DNA of 64,000 nt from VRUE01 sp963708115 (lineage in GTDB: Bacteria; Actinomycetota; Thermoleophilia; Solirubrobacterales; 70-9), in the NCBI GenBank assembly GCA_963708115.1, contig CAVPRX010000001.1:1426001-1490000 (forward strand). Direction: 5' to 3'. The notes beneath the pieces are model-generated. The model saw only the letters and a list, made by a program, of their open reading frames with translations. It ran no database searches and was not told the origin of the DNA. The translations under genes and the position numbers were made by a program. Positions within the stretch are counted from its first letter, which is position 1. Every line of letters starts with the position of its first letter. Shown in pieces: positions 49,907 to 59,105 of this stretch.

Positions 49907-52900
49907 CTAGGCACCAGGAGTCAAGGCCGTGAGCACGATCCGCTCCTGCTCGCGCGCGTGGGCGATCGAGTAGCCCTCGCCCGGGCTCGCCCGGGTCGGG
50001 CGGCCGACGTAGCCGAGCTCGACGCCCTCGGGCATCAGGTCGGGGAGGCGGCGGGACATCACCTTCCAGCAGCCCATGTTGCGCGGCTCCTCCTGCGCCC
50101 AGACGATCTCCTTCAAGTTGGGGTAGGAGGCGATCAGCTCGCTCAGCTGTTCTTTGGCGAACGGGTAGAGCAGCTCGACCCGGGCGATCGCCACGTTCTC
50201 GGCCGCCTCACGCCGTTCGCTGGCGTCGATGTCCCAGTAGACCTTGCCGGTGCAGAGCACGAGGCGCTCGACCTTCTTGCGCCGCTCGGCCGCGGTGGGG
50301 TCGTCGAGGATGAAGTGGAACTGGCCGCTGGTCAGCTGATCGACGGTGGCGGCGGCGCGGTCGAGCCGCAACAGCCCCTTTGGGGTGAAGACGATCATCG
50401 GCCGCGGCTTGCGGATCAGCGCCTGGCGGCGCAGCAGGTGGAAGTACTGGGCGGCGCTGCTGGGATTGGCGATGCGGATGTTGCCCTCCGCCGCCAACGC
50501 CATGAAGCGCTCGATGCGGGCGCTCGAGTGCTCGGGGCCCGAGCCCTCGTAGCCGTGCGGGAGCAGCAGGGTGAGGCGGCTCGTCTGCCCCCACTTCGCC
50601 TCGCCCGAGACGATGAAGCTGTCGATGATCACCTGGCCGGCGTTGGCGAAGTCGCCGAACTGGGCCTCCCAGAGGACCAGAGCATCCGGGGTTGCCGCCG
50701 AGTAGCCGTACTCGAAGCCGAGGCAGGCGATCTCTGAGAGCGGGCTGTTGTAGAGCTCGAATGGCGCTTTGGCGTCGTCGAGGTTCTGCATCGGGCAGTA
50801 GGGGAGGCCGGTCTTCTCGTCGTGGAGGACGAGGTGGCGATGCGAGAAGGTGCCGCGCTCGGTGTCTTGGCCGGTTAGCCGGATGTGGACGCCCTCGGTC
50901 AGCAGTGACGAGAAGGCCAGCGCCTCGGCGTGACCGAACTCGATTCCACCCCCGGCCAGCGCCTGGCCCCGGTTGCCAAGCGGTTTGCGCAGCTTGCGGT
51001 GGATCGTGAAGCTATCCGGCACCTCGAGCAGCGCCTCGTTCAGCTCGTTCAGCTTCTCCGCCCCGACTGTCGTTTCGACCGGGGGGCTGGCGCTGCGGTC
51101 GAGTTCGCCGGTGCTGGAGGTCGTCACGGTCGGGTCTTCGTACTCGCCCAGCTCCATCTTCTTGCGCAGGTCCTTGAGCGCTGCCGACATCTCATCGTGG
51201 CGCTCCTGGCGCGCCCGCTCGACGTCCTCGCGGGCGATCGTCCCGTCCTCGATCAGCTTCTCGGCGTAGATCTCGGAGACCGGCGGGTGAGCCTTGATTT
51301 TGGCCGCGATCGCCGGCTGGGTGTAGGCGGGCTCGTCGGTCTCGTTGTGGCCGAAGCGCCGGTAGCCGATCACGTCGATGACGATGTCGCGCCCCCAACG
51401 CTCGCGGTAGGCCATCGCCAACCGGATCGCCGAGGAGCAGGCCTCGACGTCGTCAGCGTTGACATGGACGATCGGCACGTTGAATCCCTTCGCCATGTCG
51501 GCCGCATATGGAGTGGAGCGGGCGTCCTCGGGGTCGGTGGTGAAGCCCACCTGGTTGTCCTGGATGATGTGGATCGTGCCGCCGGTGGTGTAGCCGCGAA
51601 GGGCCTGCAGGTTGAGCGTCTCGGCGACGACTCCCTGACCCGGGAACGCGGCGTCTCCGTGAAGCAGCACCGGCACCGCGTACTTCGGCTTGTGCTCGAG
51701 CTTGGCCCCGTCGATCTCCGACTGGAGGAAGCGGGTCGCCCCCTCGACCACCGGGTCGACGAACTCGAGGTGGCTCGGGTTGGGGAAGAGCCGTACGGCG
51801 ATCTTCTCGCCCTCGTGGGTCTCGTAGATCCCCTGGTGGCCGTAGTGATACTTGACGTCGCCGGTGCCACCGTGGGGAATCGCTGCGACGGCCTTGACCT
51901 GCTCGATCTGCTTGGAGCCCTCGAACTCGGCCAGGATCGACTCGATCGAGCGGCCTAGGTTGTGGGCGAGGACGGCGAGGCGGCCACGGTGGGCCATGCC
52001 GAAGGCGACCTCCTCGGCACCGGCGCGGCCGGCGAGGGTGACGAGCTCGTCGAGCATCGGCACGATCACGTCGAGACCCTCGATCGTGAAGATCTTCTGG
52101 CCCAAATACGCTTTCTCGACGAAGCGCTCGAATTCGAAGACGTCGATCAGCCGGCCCAGCAAGCGGCGCTTCTCGTCGTCGTCGAGTGGTTGGCGGTGGG
52201 CGCCGGTCTCGACCATCTCGCGCAGCCAAGTCCGTTGCTGGTGCGAGGAGAGGTGCTCGAACTGGTAGGCGATTGAGCCGCAGTAGGCCTCGCGCATCCG
52301 TGGCAGGACGTCGAGCAGGGTCTCGCCGGGGACGCCGATGCGCAGGATCGAGGCCGGCACCCGGGCCATCAGCTCCGGCGTCAGGTTGAGGCTCTCGGGT
52401 TGGATCGCGGGGTCGCCCTGCGGCTCGCGCCCGAGCGGGTCGAGGCGGGCGGCGAGGTGGCCGTGGGTGCGGTAGCCCTTGAGCAGCGAGGTGGCCGCCT
52501 GCACCGCGCCGAGCAGCTCCTCATCCGGCGCACCGGGGACCGCCGGCGGTTGCGCGGCACCCAGCGGCGGCGCCGAGGCGGAGGCCGGGTGCGCGGCGGC
52601 GAGCGGGGCCGCGTCGATGCCGAGATCCTCGGCAACCGTCTCGTAGAAGCCACCCTCGCCCTCGAGCAGCCCTTCGATCCGGCGTAGAAAGGCGCCGGAC
52701 TCGGCCCCTTGAATCACCCGGTGGTCGTAGGTCGAGGTCAGCGTCATCGTCTTCGAGACGCCGAGCTGCCGTAGCCGCTCGGGTGAGGCGTGCGCCCACT
52801 CTGGCGGGTAGGCGATCGCGCCGGCGGCAATGATCGCGCTCTGTCCCTTCATCAGGCGGGGGACCGAGGCGGCGGTGCCGATCCCACCAGGGTTGGTCAA

Positions 52901-53971
52901 CGAGATGTTGGTGCCGAGGAAGTCGTCGGTGGTGAGCTTGCTCTCCCGCGTCTTGGTGATCAGGTCCTCGTAGTAGGTGTGGAAAGCGGCGAAGTCGAGG
53001 CCGTCGGCACCCTTGATCGCCGGCACCATCAGGCTGCGTGAGCCGTCCTTGCGCTCGATGTCGACGGCGATACCGAGGTTGACAGGGCCGTTCTCGATCG
53101 CGAAGGGCTTGCCCTCGCGCTCCTCGAAGCTGCGCACCATCACCGGCCATTCCTTGGCGGCCTGCACGATCGCCCAGGCGATCAGGTGGGTGAAGGAGAC
53201 CTTCAGCCCCCGTTCTTTCAACGGCCCATTCAGCGCCTTGCGCTTCGCATCCAACGTGTCGACCGCCACGGTCCTGAACGAGGTGGCAGTAGGAACCTCC
53301 CGACTCTCACCCATGGCCTGAGCCAACATCGCAGCGGGCCCCCGCAAAGCTTTCGCCTCGCCGGTAACTGCCCCGGCAGCTCCATTCCCGCCGTCAGTGG
53401 CCGCCAGCACATCGTCCTTCGTCACCTTGCCCCCCGGGCCGTTCCCAGCTACCGAAGCAAGGTCGACGCCGTTGTCCTCAGCCACCCGTCGCGCGACGGG
53501 CGTCGCCCGAACTCCGTCTGATCCGTTGGCGTCGCCAGCGCCGTTCCCAGACGTATCACCCGTGGGTGGTGCCGAGGAGGGGGTGTCCGAGCGGGCGCGG
53601 CGTCCCGTTCCTCGCCCTGACCCCTCAGCGAGAGACGCATCGCCGCCCGGCGAGGAACCCAGCGCACGCTCGGACACCCCCTCCTCGGCGACAGGACCCG
53701 CGGCCGAGGCGCCTGAATCCTCACCCGGTTCCATCTCAGCCAACGGCGCCCCGACCGGCACCTCGTCGTCAACCGACGCGATCAGCTTCGTAATGACGCC
53801 GTCAGCCGGAGCAGGGACCTCTGCGTCGACCTTGTCGGTCGAGACCTCGACCACCGTGTCGCCCTCGTTGACGAAGTCGCCCTCGGCGACGTGCCATTCG
53901 AGAACGATGCCCTCGGTGACCGACTCGCCCATCTCGGGCATCTGGATCTGGACGGTCGCCGTTTGCGCCAT
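49907..53971 (-). CDS. kgd: Lipoyl-E2-E1 fusion 2-oxoglutarate dehydrogenase/decarboxylase
   Basis: 1354 residues. N-terminal lipoyl domain (about 1-80; lipoyl Lys in EVSTDKVDAEV), a linker, a peripheral-subunit-binding-like segment (about 160-195; TPVARRVAEDNGVDLASVAG), an E2 acyltransferase domain (about 215-440; DHRVIQGAESGAF in place of HRxxDG), then a complete E1 (about 490-1354; GMAHRGRLAVLAHNLG, GDAAFPGQGVVAETLN, RRFGHNETDEPAYTQP). Mycobacterial and corynebacterial versions have E2-E1 but no lipoyl domain, so this one keeps the swinging arm in the same chain. The linker (about residues 95-135) is encoded by hairpin AH6. Converts 2-oxoglutarate to succinyl-CoA with a separate E3. Confidence 0.93.
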   Translation of the reverse strand: MAQTATVQIQMPEMGESVTEGIVLEWHVAEGDFVNEGDTVVEVSTDKVDAEVPAPADGVITKLIASVDDEVPVGAPLAEMEPGEDSGASAAGPVAEEGVSERALGSSPGGDASLAEGSGRGTGRRARSDTPSSAPPTGDTSGNGAGDANGSDGVRATPVARRVAEDNGVDLASVAGNGPGGKVTKDDVLAATDGGNGAAGAVTGEAKALRGPAAMLAQAMGESREVPTATSFRTVAVDTLDAKRKALNGPLKERGLKVSFTHLIAWAIVQAAKEWPVMVRSFEEREGKPFAIENGPVNLGIAVDIERKDGSRSLMVPAIKGADGLDFAAFHTYYEDLITKTRESKLTTDDFLGTNISLTNPGGIGTAASVPRLMKGQSAIIAAGAIAYPPEWAHASPERLRQLGVSKTMTLTSTYDHRVIQGAESGAFLRRIEGLLEGEGGFYETVAEDLGIDAAPLAAAHPASASAPPLGAAQPPAVPGAPDEELLGAVQAATSLLKGYRTHGHLAARLDPLGREPQGDPAIQPESLNLTPELMARVPASILRIGVPGETLLDVLPRMREAYCGSIAYQFEHLSSHQQRTWLREMVETGAHRQPLDDDEKRRLLGRLIDVFEFERFVEKAYLGQKIFTIEGLDVIVPMLDELVTLAGRAGAEEVAFGMAHRGRLAVLAHNLGRSIESILAEFEGSKQIEQVKAVAAIPHGGTGDVKYHYGHQGIYETHEGEKIAVRLFPNPSHLEFVDPVVEGATRFLQSEIDGAKLEHKPKYAVPVLLHGDAAFPGQGVVAETLNLQALRGYTTGGTIHIIQDNQVGFTTDPEDARSTPYAADMAKGFNVPIVHVNADDVEACSSAIRLAMAYRERWGRDIVIDVIGYRRFGHNETDEPAYTQPAIAAKIKAHPPVSEIYAEKLIEDGTIAREDVERARQERHDEMSAALKDLRKKMELGEYEDPTVTTSSTGELDRSASPPVETTVGAEKLNELNEALLEVPDSFTIHRKLRKPLGNRGQALAGGGIEFGHAEALAFSSLLTEGVHIRLTGQDTERGTFSHRHLVLHDEKTGLPYCPMQNLDDAKAPFELYNSPLSEIACLGFEYGYSAATPDALVLWEAQFGDFANAGQVIIDSFIVSGEAKWGQTSRLTLLLPHGYEGSGPEHSSARIERFMALAAEGNIRIANPSSAAQYFHLLRRQALIRKPRPMIVFTPKGLLRLDRAAATVDQLTSGQFHFILDDPTAAERRKKVERLVLCTGKVYWDIDASERREAAENVAIARVELLYPFAKEQLSELIASYPNLKEIVWAQEEPRNMGCWKVMSRRLPDLMPEGVELGYVGRPTRASPGEGYSIAHAREQERIVLTALTPGA
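53571..53689. repeat. Armed hairpin AH6 (loop family A), inside kgd
   Basis: 23-bp perfect arms 53571-53593 and 53667-53689 with a 73-base loop that shares CGGCGTCC, GTT-TCGCC and GGCGA-AACCCAGC blocks, and its exact length, with AH8. It is translated as the Ser/Gly/Arg-rich linker after the lipoyl domain. Confidence 0.9.
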
Positions 53972-53997
53972 TCGTAGATTGAGTGTATGAAAGAGCG

Positions 53998-55989
53998 ATG
54001 AACTACTTCGTCACCGGCGCCACCGGCTTCATCGGTCGCAACCTCGTCGCCAAGCTCTTGCAGCGCGAGGGGACGATCTACGCGCTGGTCCGGGCGGGCT
54101 CGCGCGGGCGCCTGGAGGAGCTGCGGACCGCCTGGGGAGCCGACGGAGCGCGGGTCGTGCCGATCGCGGGCGACCTCGCCCAGGCCGGTCTTGGCGTCTC
54201 CGAGGAGGACCTGGTGACGCTGCGCGGCGACGTCGATCACTTCTTCCACCTGGCCGCGATCTACGACATGGCGGCGGGCGCCGAGGCCCAAGAGGTCGCC
54301 AATGTCGAGGGCACTCGCCACGCGGTTGAGCTGGCCGGCGCGATCGAGGCGGGTTGCTTCCACCAGATCAGCTCGATCGCCGCCGCCGGCCTCTACAAGG
54401 GCACCTGGACCGAGGACATGTTCGAGGAGGCCGAAGACCTCGACACCCATCCCTACTTCCGCACCAAGCACGAGTCCGAGCGGGTCGTGCGCGAGCAGTG
54501 CAGCCGGCCCTGGCGGGTCTACCGGCCGGGGATCGTCGTCGGCGACTCGCGCAGCGGCGAGATCGACAAGATCGACGGCCCCTACTACATGTTCAAGCTG
54601 CTGCAGCAGGCACGGCGGGTCTTGCCGTCCTGGCTGCCCACCGTCGGCATCGAGGGGGGAGAGATCAACATCGTCCCGGTCGACTACGTCGCCGCGGCGA
54701 TCGACCACATCGCCCACAAGCCGGGGCTCGACGGGCGCGCCTTCAGCCTCACCGACCCGAGGCCGAAGACCGCGGGCGAGGTCCTCAACCTCTTCGCTCG
54801 GGCGGCGGACGCGCCGCAGGCGGCGCTGCAGCTCGACTCGGGTATCACCGACCCGGCCGCCGGCCTGGTCCGCACAGGCCTGAAGTTCTTCCCACCGGCG
54901 AAGCGGGCGGCGAAGGTGGCGCTGAACCAGGTTGGCATCCCGGCCGGCGTGCTCAGCTACGTCAGCTACCCCACCCACTTCGACTCGACCGAGGCGGAGG
55001 CCGCGCTTGCCGGCTCGGGAATCGAGGTGCCGCCGTTGGAGAGCTACGCCGATCGGGTCTGGGACTACTGGGAGCGCAACCTCGACCCCGACCTGTTCAA
55101 GGACCGCTCGCTCTCGGCGGCGGTGCGCGGCAAGGTGGTGTTGATCACCGGCGCGTCCTCGGGGATCGGCAAGGCGGCTGCGGTCAAGGCGGCCGATGCG
55201 GGAGCGACCGTGCTCCTGGTCGCCCGCTCCGTCGACAAGCTGGAGGAGACGAAAAGGGAGATCGAGACAGGCGGCGGGGTGGCCCACATCCACCGTTGCG
55301 ACATGTCGGACGTCGAGGACGTCGAGCGGATGGCCGAGGAGGTGCTCGCCTACCACGGGCAGGTCGACATCCTGGTCAACAACGCGGGCCGCTCGATCCG
55401 TCGCTCGGTGAAGCTCTCTTACGACCGCTTCCACGACTACGAGCGGACGATGCAGATCAACTACTTCGGCGCCCTGCGGCTGATCCTGGCGCTGCTGCCC
55501 TCGATGCAGGCGCGCAAGTCGGGCCACATCATCAACATCAGCTCGATCGGCGCCCAGACCAACCCGCCGCGCTTCTCGGCCTACGTCGCCTCGAAGTCGG
55601 CGCTGGACGCCTTCAGCCGGGTGATCGCCTCCGAGGTGTTCGACGACGGCGTCAACATCACGACGATCTACATGCCGCTGGTGCGGACGCCGATGATCGC
55701 GCCGACGCGGATGTACGACATGTTCCCCGCTATCACGCCCGAGGAGGCCGCCGAGATGATCGCCGGGGCGATGATCGGCAAGCCGAAGAAGGTTGCGACC
55801 CGGATGGGCACCTTCGGCGAGCTGCTCTACGCGGTCGCGCCGACGGTCAGCGACAAAATCCTCAACACGGCCTACAAACTCTTTCCTGAGTCGCAGGCGG
55901 CCAAAGGGAAGGGCGACGAGGCGCCTGATCGGGCGCCTACTACCGAGGCTGTTGCGTTTGCGCATTTGATGAAAGGCGTGCACTGGTAG
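53998..55989 (+). CDS. Two-domain SDR, AcrA1-type fatty acyl-CoA reductase
   Basis: About 663 residues from ATG 53998. The first half is an extended SDR (NAD_binding_4 type): VTGATGFIGRNLVAKLL, HLAAIYDM, YFRTKHESERVV (Tyr-x-x-x-Lys). The second half (about 375-600) is a classical SDR: VLITGASSGIGKAAAVKAA, LVNNAGRSIRR, NISSIGAQTN, YVASKSALDAF. The same two-domain arrangement and length is found in Mycobacterium AcrA1 (Rv3391). Expected role: NADPH-dependent reduction of acyl-CoA to aldehyde/alcohol for lipid or wax synthesis. Divergent from kgd, 26 bases apart; AH7 follows the stop. Confidence 0.82.
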   Translation: MNYFVTGATGFIGRNLVAKLLQREGTIYALVRAGSRGRLEELRTAWGADGARVVPIAGDLAQAGLGVSEEDLVTLRGDVDHFFHLAAIYDMAAGAEAQEVANVEGTRHAVELAGAIEAGCFHQISSIAAAGLYKGTWTEDMFEEAEDLDTHPYFRTKHESERVVREQCSRPWRVYRPGIVVGDSRSGEIDKIDGPYYMFKLLQQARRVLPSWLPTVGIEGGEINIVPVDYVAAAIDHIAHKPGLDGRAFSLTDPRPKTAGEVLNLFARAADAPQAALQLDSGITDPAAGLVRTGLKFFPPAKRAAKVALNQVGIPAGVLSYVSYPTHFDSTEAEAALAGSGIEVPPLESYADRVWDYWERNLDPDLFKDRSLSAAVRGKVVLITGASSGIGKAAAVKAADAGATVLLVARSVDKLEETKREIETGGGVAHIHRCDMSDVEDVERMAEEVLAYHGQVDILVNNAGRSIRRSVKLSYDRFHDYERTMQINYFGALRLILALLPSMQARKSGHIINISSIGAQTNPPRFSAYVASKSALDAFSRVIASEVFDDGVNITTIYMPLVRTPMIAPTRMYDMFPAITPEEAAEMIAGAMIGKPKKVATRMGTFGELLYAVAPTVSDKILNTAYKLFPESQAAKGKGDEAPDRAPTTEAVAFAHLMKGVHW

Positions 55990-56000
55990 GCAGGCGGTGG

Positions 56001-56125
56001 GGTGGTCCGGAGTCGTCCCACGAGTGCCTGGGTTCGCTTCGCTCACTGTGTTGGGGCCGCTTCGCGGCCGGAATCACTCTGCGGAGCCGCTTCGCGAGGC
56101 ACTCGCGTGACGACTCCGGACCACC
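56001..56125. repeat. Armed hairpin AH7 (loop family B)
   Basis: 28-base arms 56001-56028 and 56098-56125 pair at 25 positions. The 69-base loop starts TGGGTTCGCTTCGCT and ends CCGCTTCGCGA, as does the loop of AH9. It lies just after the acyl-CoA reductase stop and ends 32 bases before the next ATG. Confidence 0.88.
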
Positions 56126-56157
56126 TTTCTCGTCAGCCTGCCTGCGATGCTCCCCTG

Positions 56158-57771
56158 ATGACTGAGCGCAGGCTCAAGCACTGGGGGTGGGGGTATGAGG
56201 ATCAGGCGCCCTCTGGGAAGGAGCTGCGGGAGGCTGCTGCCGGGATCAGGGAGCGGTTTGGGTTTGGAGGGGAGGTCGAGGAGCCTGTTTCGCTCGATGA
56301 GGTAGAGGTTCGGGCGTCCCGGTTGAAGGTGCCTGGTGGGTTTGGGGATCTGTTTACGGATGAGAAGTACGAGCGCGTGAGTCGGGCGCTTGGGAAGGCT
56401 TATCGGGATGTGGTGCGGGGGTTTCGGGGGGAATTCGCGAATCCGCCCGATCTCGTCGCTCTGCCCAAGGACGAGTCGGAGATCGAGGTTGTGCTGAGCT
56501 GGGCCGAGGCCGAGGGGGCTGCGGTCATTCCCTTTGGCGGCGGGACGAGTGTTGTCGGTGGGATCGAGGGGCGGCTGGGGGATCGGCCCTTCGTCTCTCT
56601 GGACCTGCGGCGGTTGGATCGGGTGCTGGAAGTGGATGCGGAGTCGATGGCGGCTCGGATCCAGGCGGGGGCAACGGGACCGCGGCTGGAAGAGCAACTG
56701 CGGGAGCACGGCTTGACCCTGCGCCACTTTCCCCAGTCCTTCGAGTACGCGACGCTGGGCGGCTGGATAGCCACCCGGGCCGGCGGGCACTTCGCCACCC
56801 TCTACACCCACATCGACGACCTGGTCGAGTCGGTGCGGGCGATCACTCCGCGCGGGACCTGGGAGAGCCGGCGGCTGCCGGGCTCGGGTGCTGGGCCGTC
56901 GCCGGACCGGGCGCTGATCGGCTCAGAGGGAATCCTCGGCGTGATCGGCGAGGCCTGGATGCGGGTGCGACCGCGGCCCCAGTTCAAGAGCTCCTGTGGG
57001 GTCGAGTTCGACGATTTCCTCGCGGCCGCGGGCGCCGTGCGGGAGATATCGCAGTCGGGTCTGTATCCGAGCAACTGCCGCCTGCTCGACGCGACGGAGG
57101 CGGACATGACCGGTGCCGGCAGCGGCGAGAACAGCCTCCTGGTGCTCGGCTTCGAGTCGGCCCACCATCCCGTTGATGCGCCGATGGAGCTGGCGCTGGC
57201 GATTGCGCGGGAGCACGGTGGGGTGCCCGGCAAGGTGCGTGGAAGCGGTGGTGGCGACGGCGATGATTCGGATGCCGTCGGCGCCTGGCGCAGCGCCTTT
57301 CTCCTCGCCCCCTACCTGCGCGACACGTTCGTCGCCTGCGGCGTCCTCTCCGAGACCTTCGAGACGGCGATCACCTGGGACCGCTTCGCGGACTTCCACG
57401 CGACGACGGTGGAGGCGGTCCGCGCCAAGGTCGCCGAGGTCTGCGACGCCCCCAAGGACGGCCCCGGCGCACCGCGGATCAGCTGCCGTTTCACCCACGT
57501 CTACCCCGACGGACCGGCGCCCTACTTCACCGTGATGGCGCCGGCGGTCCGGGGGGGCGAGGTCGAGCAGTGGGACGAGATCAAGGCGGCTGCGGCGGAG
57601 GCGGTGATCGAAGGCGGTGGCACGATCACCCACCACCACGCCGTCGGCCGCGATCACCGCCCCTGGTACGACCGCCAGCGCCCGGCACCGTTCGCCGCTG
57701 CGCTGCGGGCTGCCAAGGCAGAGCTGGATCCCGCCGGCATGCTGAATCCTGGCGTTCTCATCGACCCATAG
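56158..57771 (+). CDS. FAD-binding oxidase, alkyldihydroxyacetonephosphate-synthase-like
   Basis: About 537 residues from ATG 56158. It begins KHWGWGYEDQAPSGKE. The PCMH-type FAD domain (about 100-275) contains AVIPFGGGTSVVGGIEG, and ATLGGWIATRAGGHFATLYT follows. GSEGILGVIGEAWMRVRP starts the C-terminal FAD-linked oxidase domain, and ITHHHAVGRDHRPWY is the His-rich motif of alkyl-DHAP synthase-type enzymes. Likely a lipid-related or 2-hydroxyacid oxidase. The first 300 bases are less GC-rich and richer in GGG/TTT codons than the rest. The acyl-CoA reductase next door would fit ether-lipid synthesis (inference). Confidence 0.8.
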   Translation: MTERRLKHWGWGYEDQAPSGKELREAAAGIRERFGFGGEVEEPVSLDEVEVRASRLKVPGGFGDLFTDEKYERVSRALGKAYRDVVRGFRGEFANPPDLVALPKDESEIEVVLSWAEAEGAAVIPFGGGTSVVGGIEGRLGDRPFVSLDLRRLDRVLEVDAESMAARIQAGATGPRLEEQLREHGLTLRHFPQSFEYATLGGWIATRAGGHFATLYTHIDDLVESVRAITPRGTWESRRLPGSGAGPSPDRALIGSEGILGVIGEAWMRVRPRPQFKSSCGVEFDDFLAAAGAVREISQSGLYPSNCRLLDATEADMTGAGSGENSLLVLGFESAHHPVDAPMELALAIAREHGGVPGKVRGSGGGDGDDSDAVGAWRSAFLLAPYLRDTFVACGVLSETFETAITWDRFADFHATTVEAVRAKVAEVCDAPKDGPGAPRISCRFTHVYPDGPAPYFTVMAPAVRGGEVEQWDEIKAAAAEAVIEGGGTITHHHAVGRDHRPWYDRQRPAPFAAALRAAKAELDPAGMLNPGVLIDP

Positions 57772-57810
57772 CGAAGAGGCAGTCGCCTGACAGCGTTACC
57801 CTGTCGCGAT

Positions 57811-57827
57811 TGCCTACCGGGTAGGCA
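57811..57827. promoter_or_regulatory. Perfect palindrome upstream of the prenyltransferase gene
   Basis: TGCCTACC-G-GGTAGGCA, 8-bp arms around one base, 21 bases before the ATG at 57849. It is the only clear signal in this 77-base interval; a repressor site is possible. Confidence 0.45.
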
Positions 57828-57848
57828 CGCTCCTTCCCTGTCCCCACA

Positions 57849-58787
57849 ATGGAAACGATCACCTCAGAGCACCCGACGATCCCTGCGGAAGCGACCGAAC
57901 CGGTCGTGCCGCGGCGTTCGCCGCTGCGCGCCGCGATCAAGACCGGGCGGCCGCAGGAGTGGATCAAGAACATCTTCGTCTTCGCCGGCCTGCTCTTCTC
58001 CGGCAAGTTCAACCAGCCGCACGACGTGCTGGAGGCGTTCCTCACCTTCGTCGCCTTCTGCGGGATCTCCAGCGCCGGCTACTACGTCAACGACCTGGTC
58101 GACGTCGAGCTCGACCGCAAGCACCCGAAGAAGCGCTTCCGCCCGCTGGCGGCCGGCGAGCTCTCCGAGCGGGCGGCGATGACGATCGCGCCGTTGCTGG
58201 CGCTCGCCGCGATCGCGCTCGCCTTCGCCACCGTCAACTGGCAGGTCGGGCTGATGGTCGTCGGCTACGGAATCGCCCAGGTGGCCTACAGCCTCGGCCT
58301 CAAGCAGATCGTGATCATCGACGTGATGACGCTCGCCGGGCTGTTCATCCTGCGCGTGGCGGCCGGCGCTGTCGCCGTCAACGCCCACGCCTCCGAATGG
58401 CTCCTCCTCTGCACCGGCATGGTCGCCCTCTTCCTCGGCGTCACCAAGCGGCGTCAGGAGGCCGTCTCGGAGCTGCACCAGGGCACCAGCAGCCGCCCGG
58501 TTCTGGAGCACTACTCGCTGCCTTTCCTCGACCAGATGGTCGCCATGGTCACCACCGGGACGGTGATCAGCTACTCGATCTACGCCGTCAACTCGCCGAT
58601 CATCGGCAACAAGATGATGTGGACGATCCCGCCGGTCGTCTACTTCATCTTTCGCTACCTCTACTTGATCTACGACCGCGCCGACGATCGCTCCACCGCG
58701 GCGATGGTCTCCGAAGACAAGGGCATGCTCGCCGCAGGCGCGATCTGGGTGGTCACTGCCTTTGTGCTGCTCTACGTCTTCAAGTAG
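57849..58787 (+). CDS. Decaprenyl-phosphate phosphoribosyltransferase (UbiA family)
   Basis: 312 residues, about eight to nine membrane helices. Motifs: RPQEWIKNIFVFAGLLFSGK, the first Asp-rich motif NDLVDVELDRKHPKKRFRPL, and LGVTKRRQEA. These match the DPPR synthase subgroup (Mycobacterium UbiA, Rv3806c) rather than quinone-pathway UbiA. It moves phosphoribose to decaprenyl phosphate for arabinose-containing wall polymers. The usual DprE1/E2 partners are not in the window. Confidence 0.88.
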   Translation: METITSEHPTIPAEATEPVVPRRSPLRAAIKTGRPQEWIKNIFVFAGLLFSGKFNQPHDVLEAFLTFVAFCGISSAGYYVNDLVDVELDRKHPKKRFRPLAAGELSERAAMTIAPLLALAAIALAFATVNWQVGLMVVGYGIAQVAYSLGLKQIVIIDVMTLAGLFILRVAAGAVAVNAHASEWLLLCTGMVALFLGVTKRRQEAVSELHQGTSSRPVLEHYSLPFLDQMVAMVTTGTVISYSIYAVNSPIIGNKMMWTIPPVVYFIFRYLYLIYDRADDRSTAAMVSEDKGMLAAGAIWVVTAFVLLYVFK

Positions 58788-58796
58788 GCGGGCCCG

Positions 58797-59105
58797 CTAC
58801 GAGCTGACCGGCAGGTCCGAGAGCAGCTCGGTCTTGCCGTTGCGCTCGAACTGCAGGTCGAGCGTCTCGTTCTTGCGGTAGGTGCCGAAGAGGCCGAGGT
58901 ACATCGCCAGCCAGCGGCCGGTGCCGACCTTCTCCTTGACGATCTCGCGGGTGAAGACGATCTCCCCGGCGCGGACGTTGTAGTCGGCGTCCTCGCGCTG
59001 CTCGACGCCGTTGATGAAGACGACATAGGGGGCTTCGGCGCCGGCGGGCAGCTTGACGCGCCGCCCGGCGGCGTAGCTGCCCTTGGGGATCTCGGTCTCA
59101 CTCAT
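58797..59105 (-). CDS. Conserved hypothetical small protein
   Basis: 102 residues. It looks beta-rich: YAAGRRVKLPAGAEAPYVVF, INGVEQREDADYNVRAGEIV, GRWLAMYLGLFGTYRKNE. No family recognised. The start overlaps the stop of the gene upstream by 4 bases (ATGA), so the two small proteins are co-produced. Confidence 0.65.
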   Translation of the reverse strand: MSETEIPKGSYAAGRRVKLPAGAEAPYVVFINGVEQREDADYNVRAGEIVFTREIVKEKVGTGRWLAMYLGLFGTYRKNETLDLQFERNGKTELLSDLPVSS

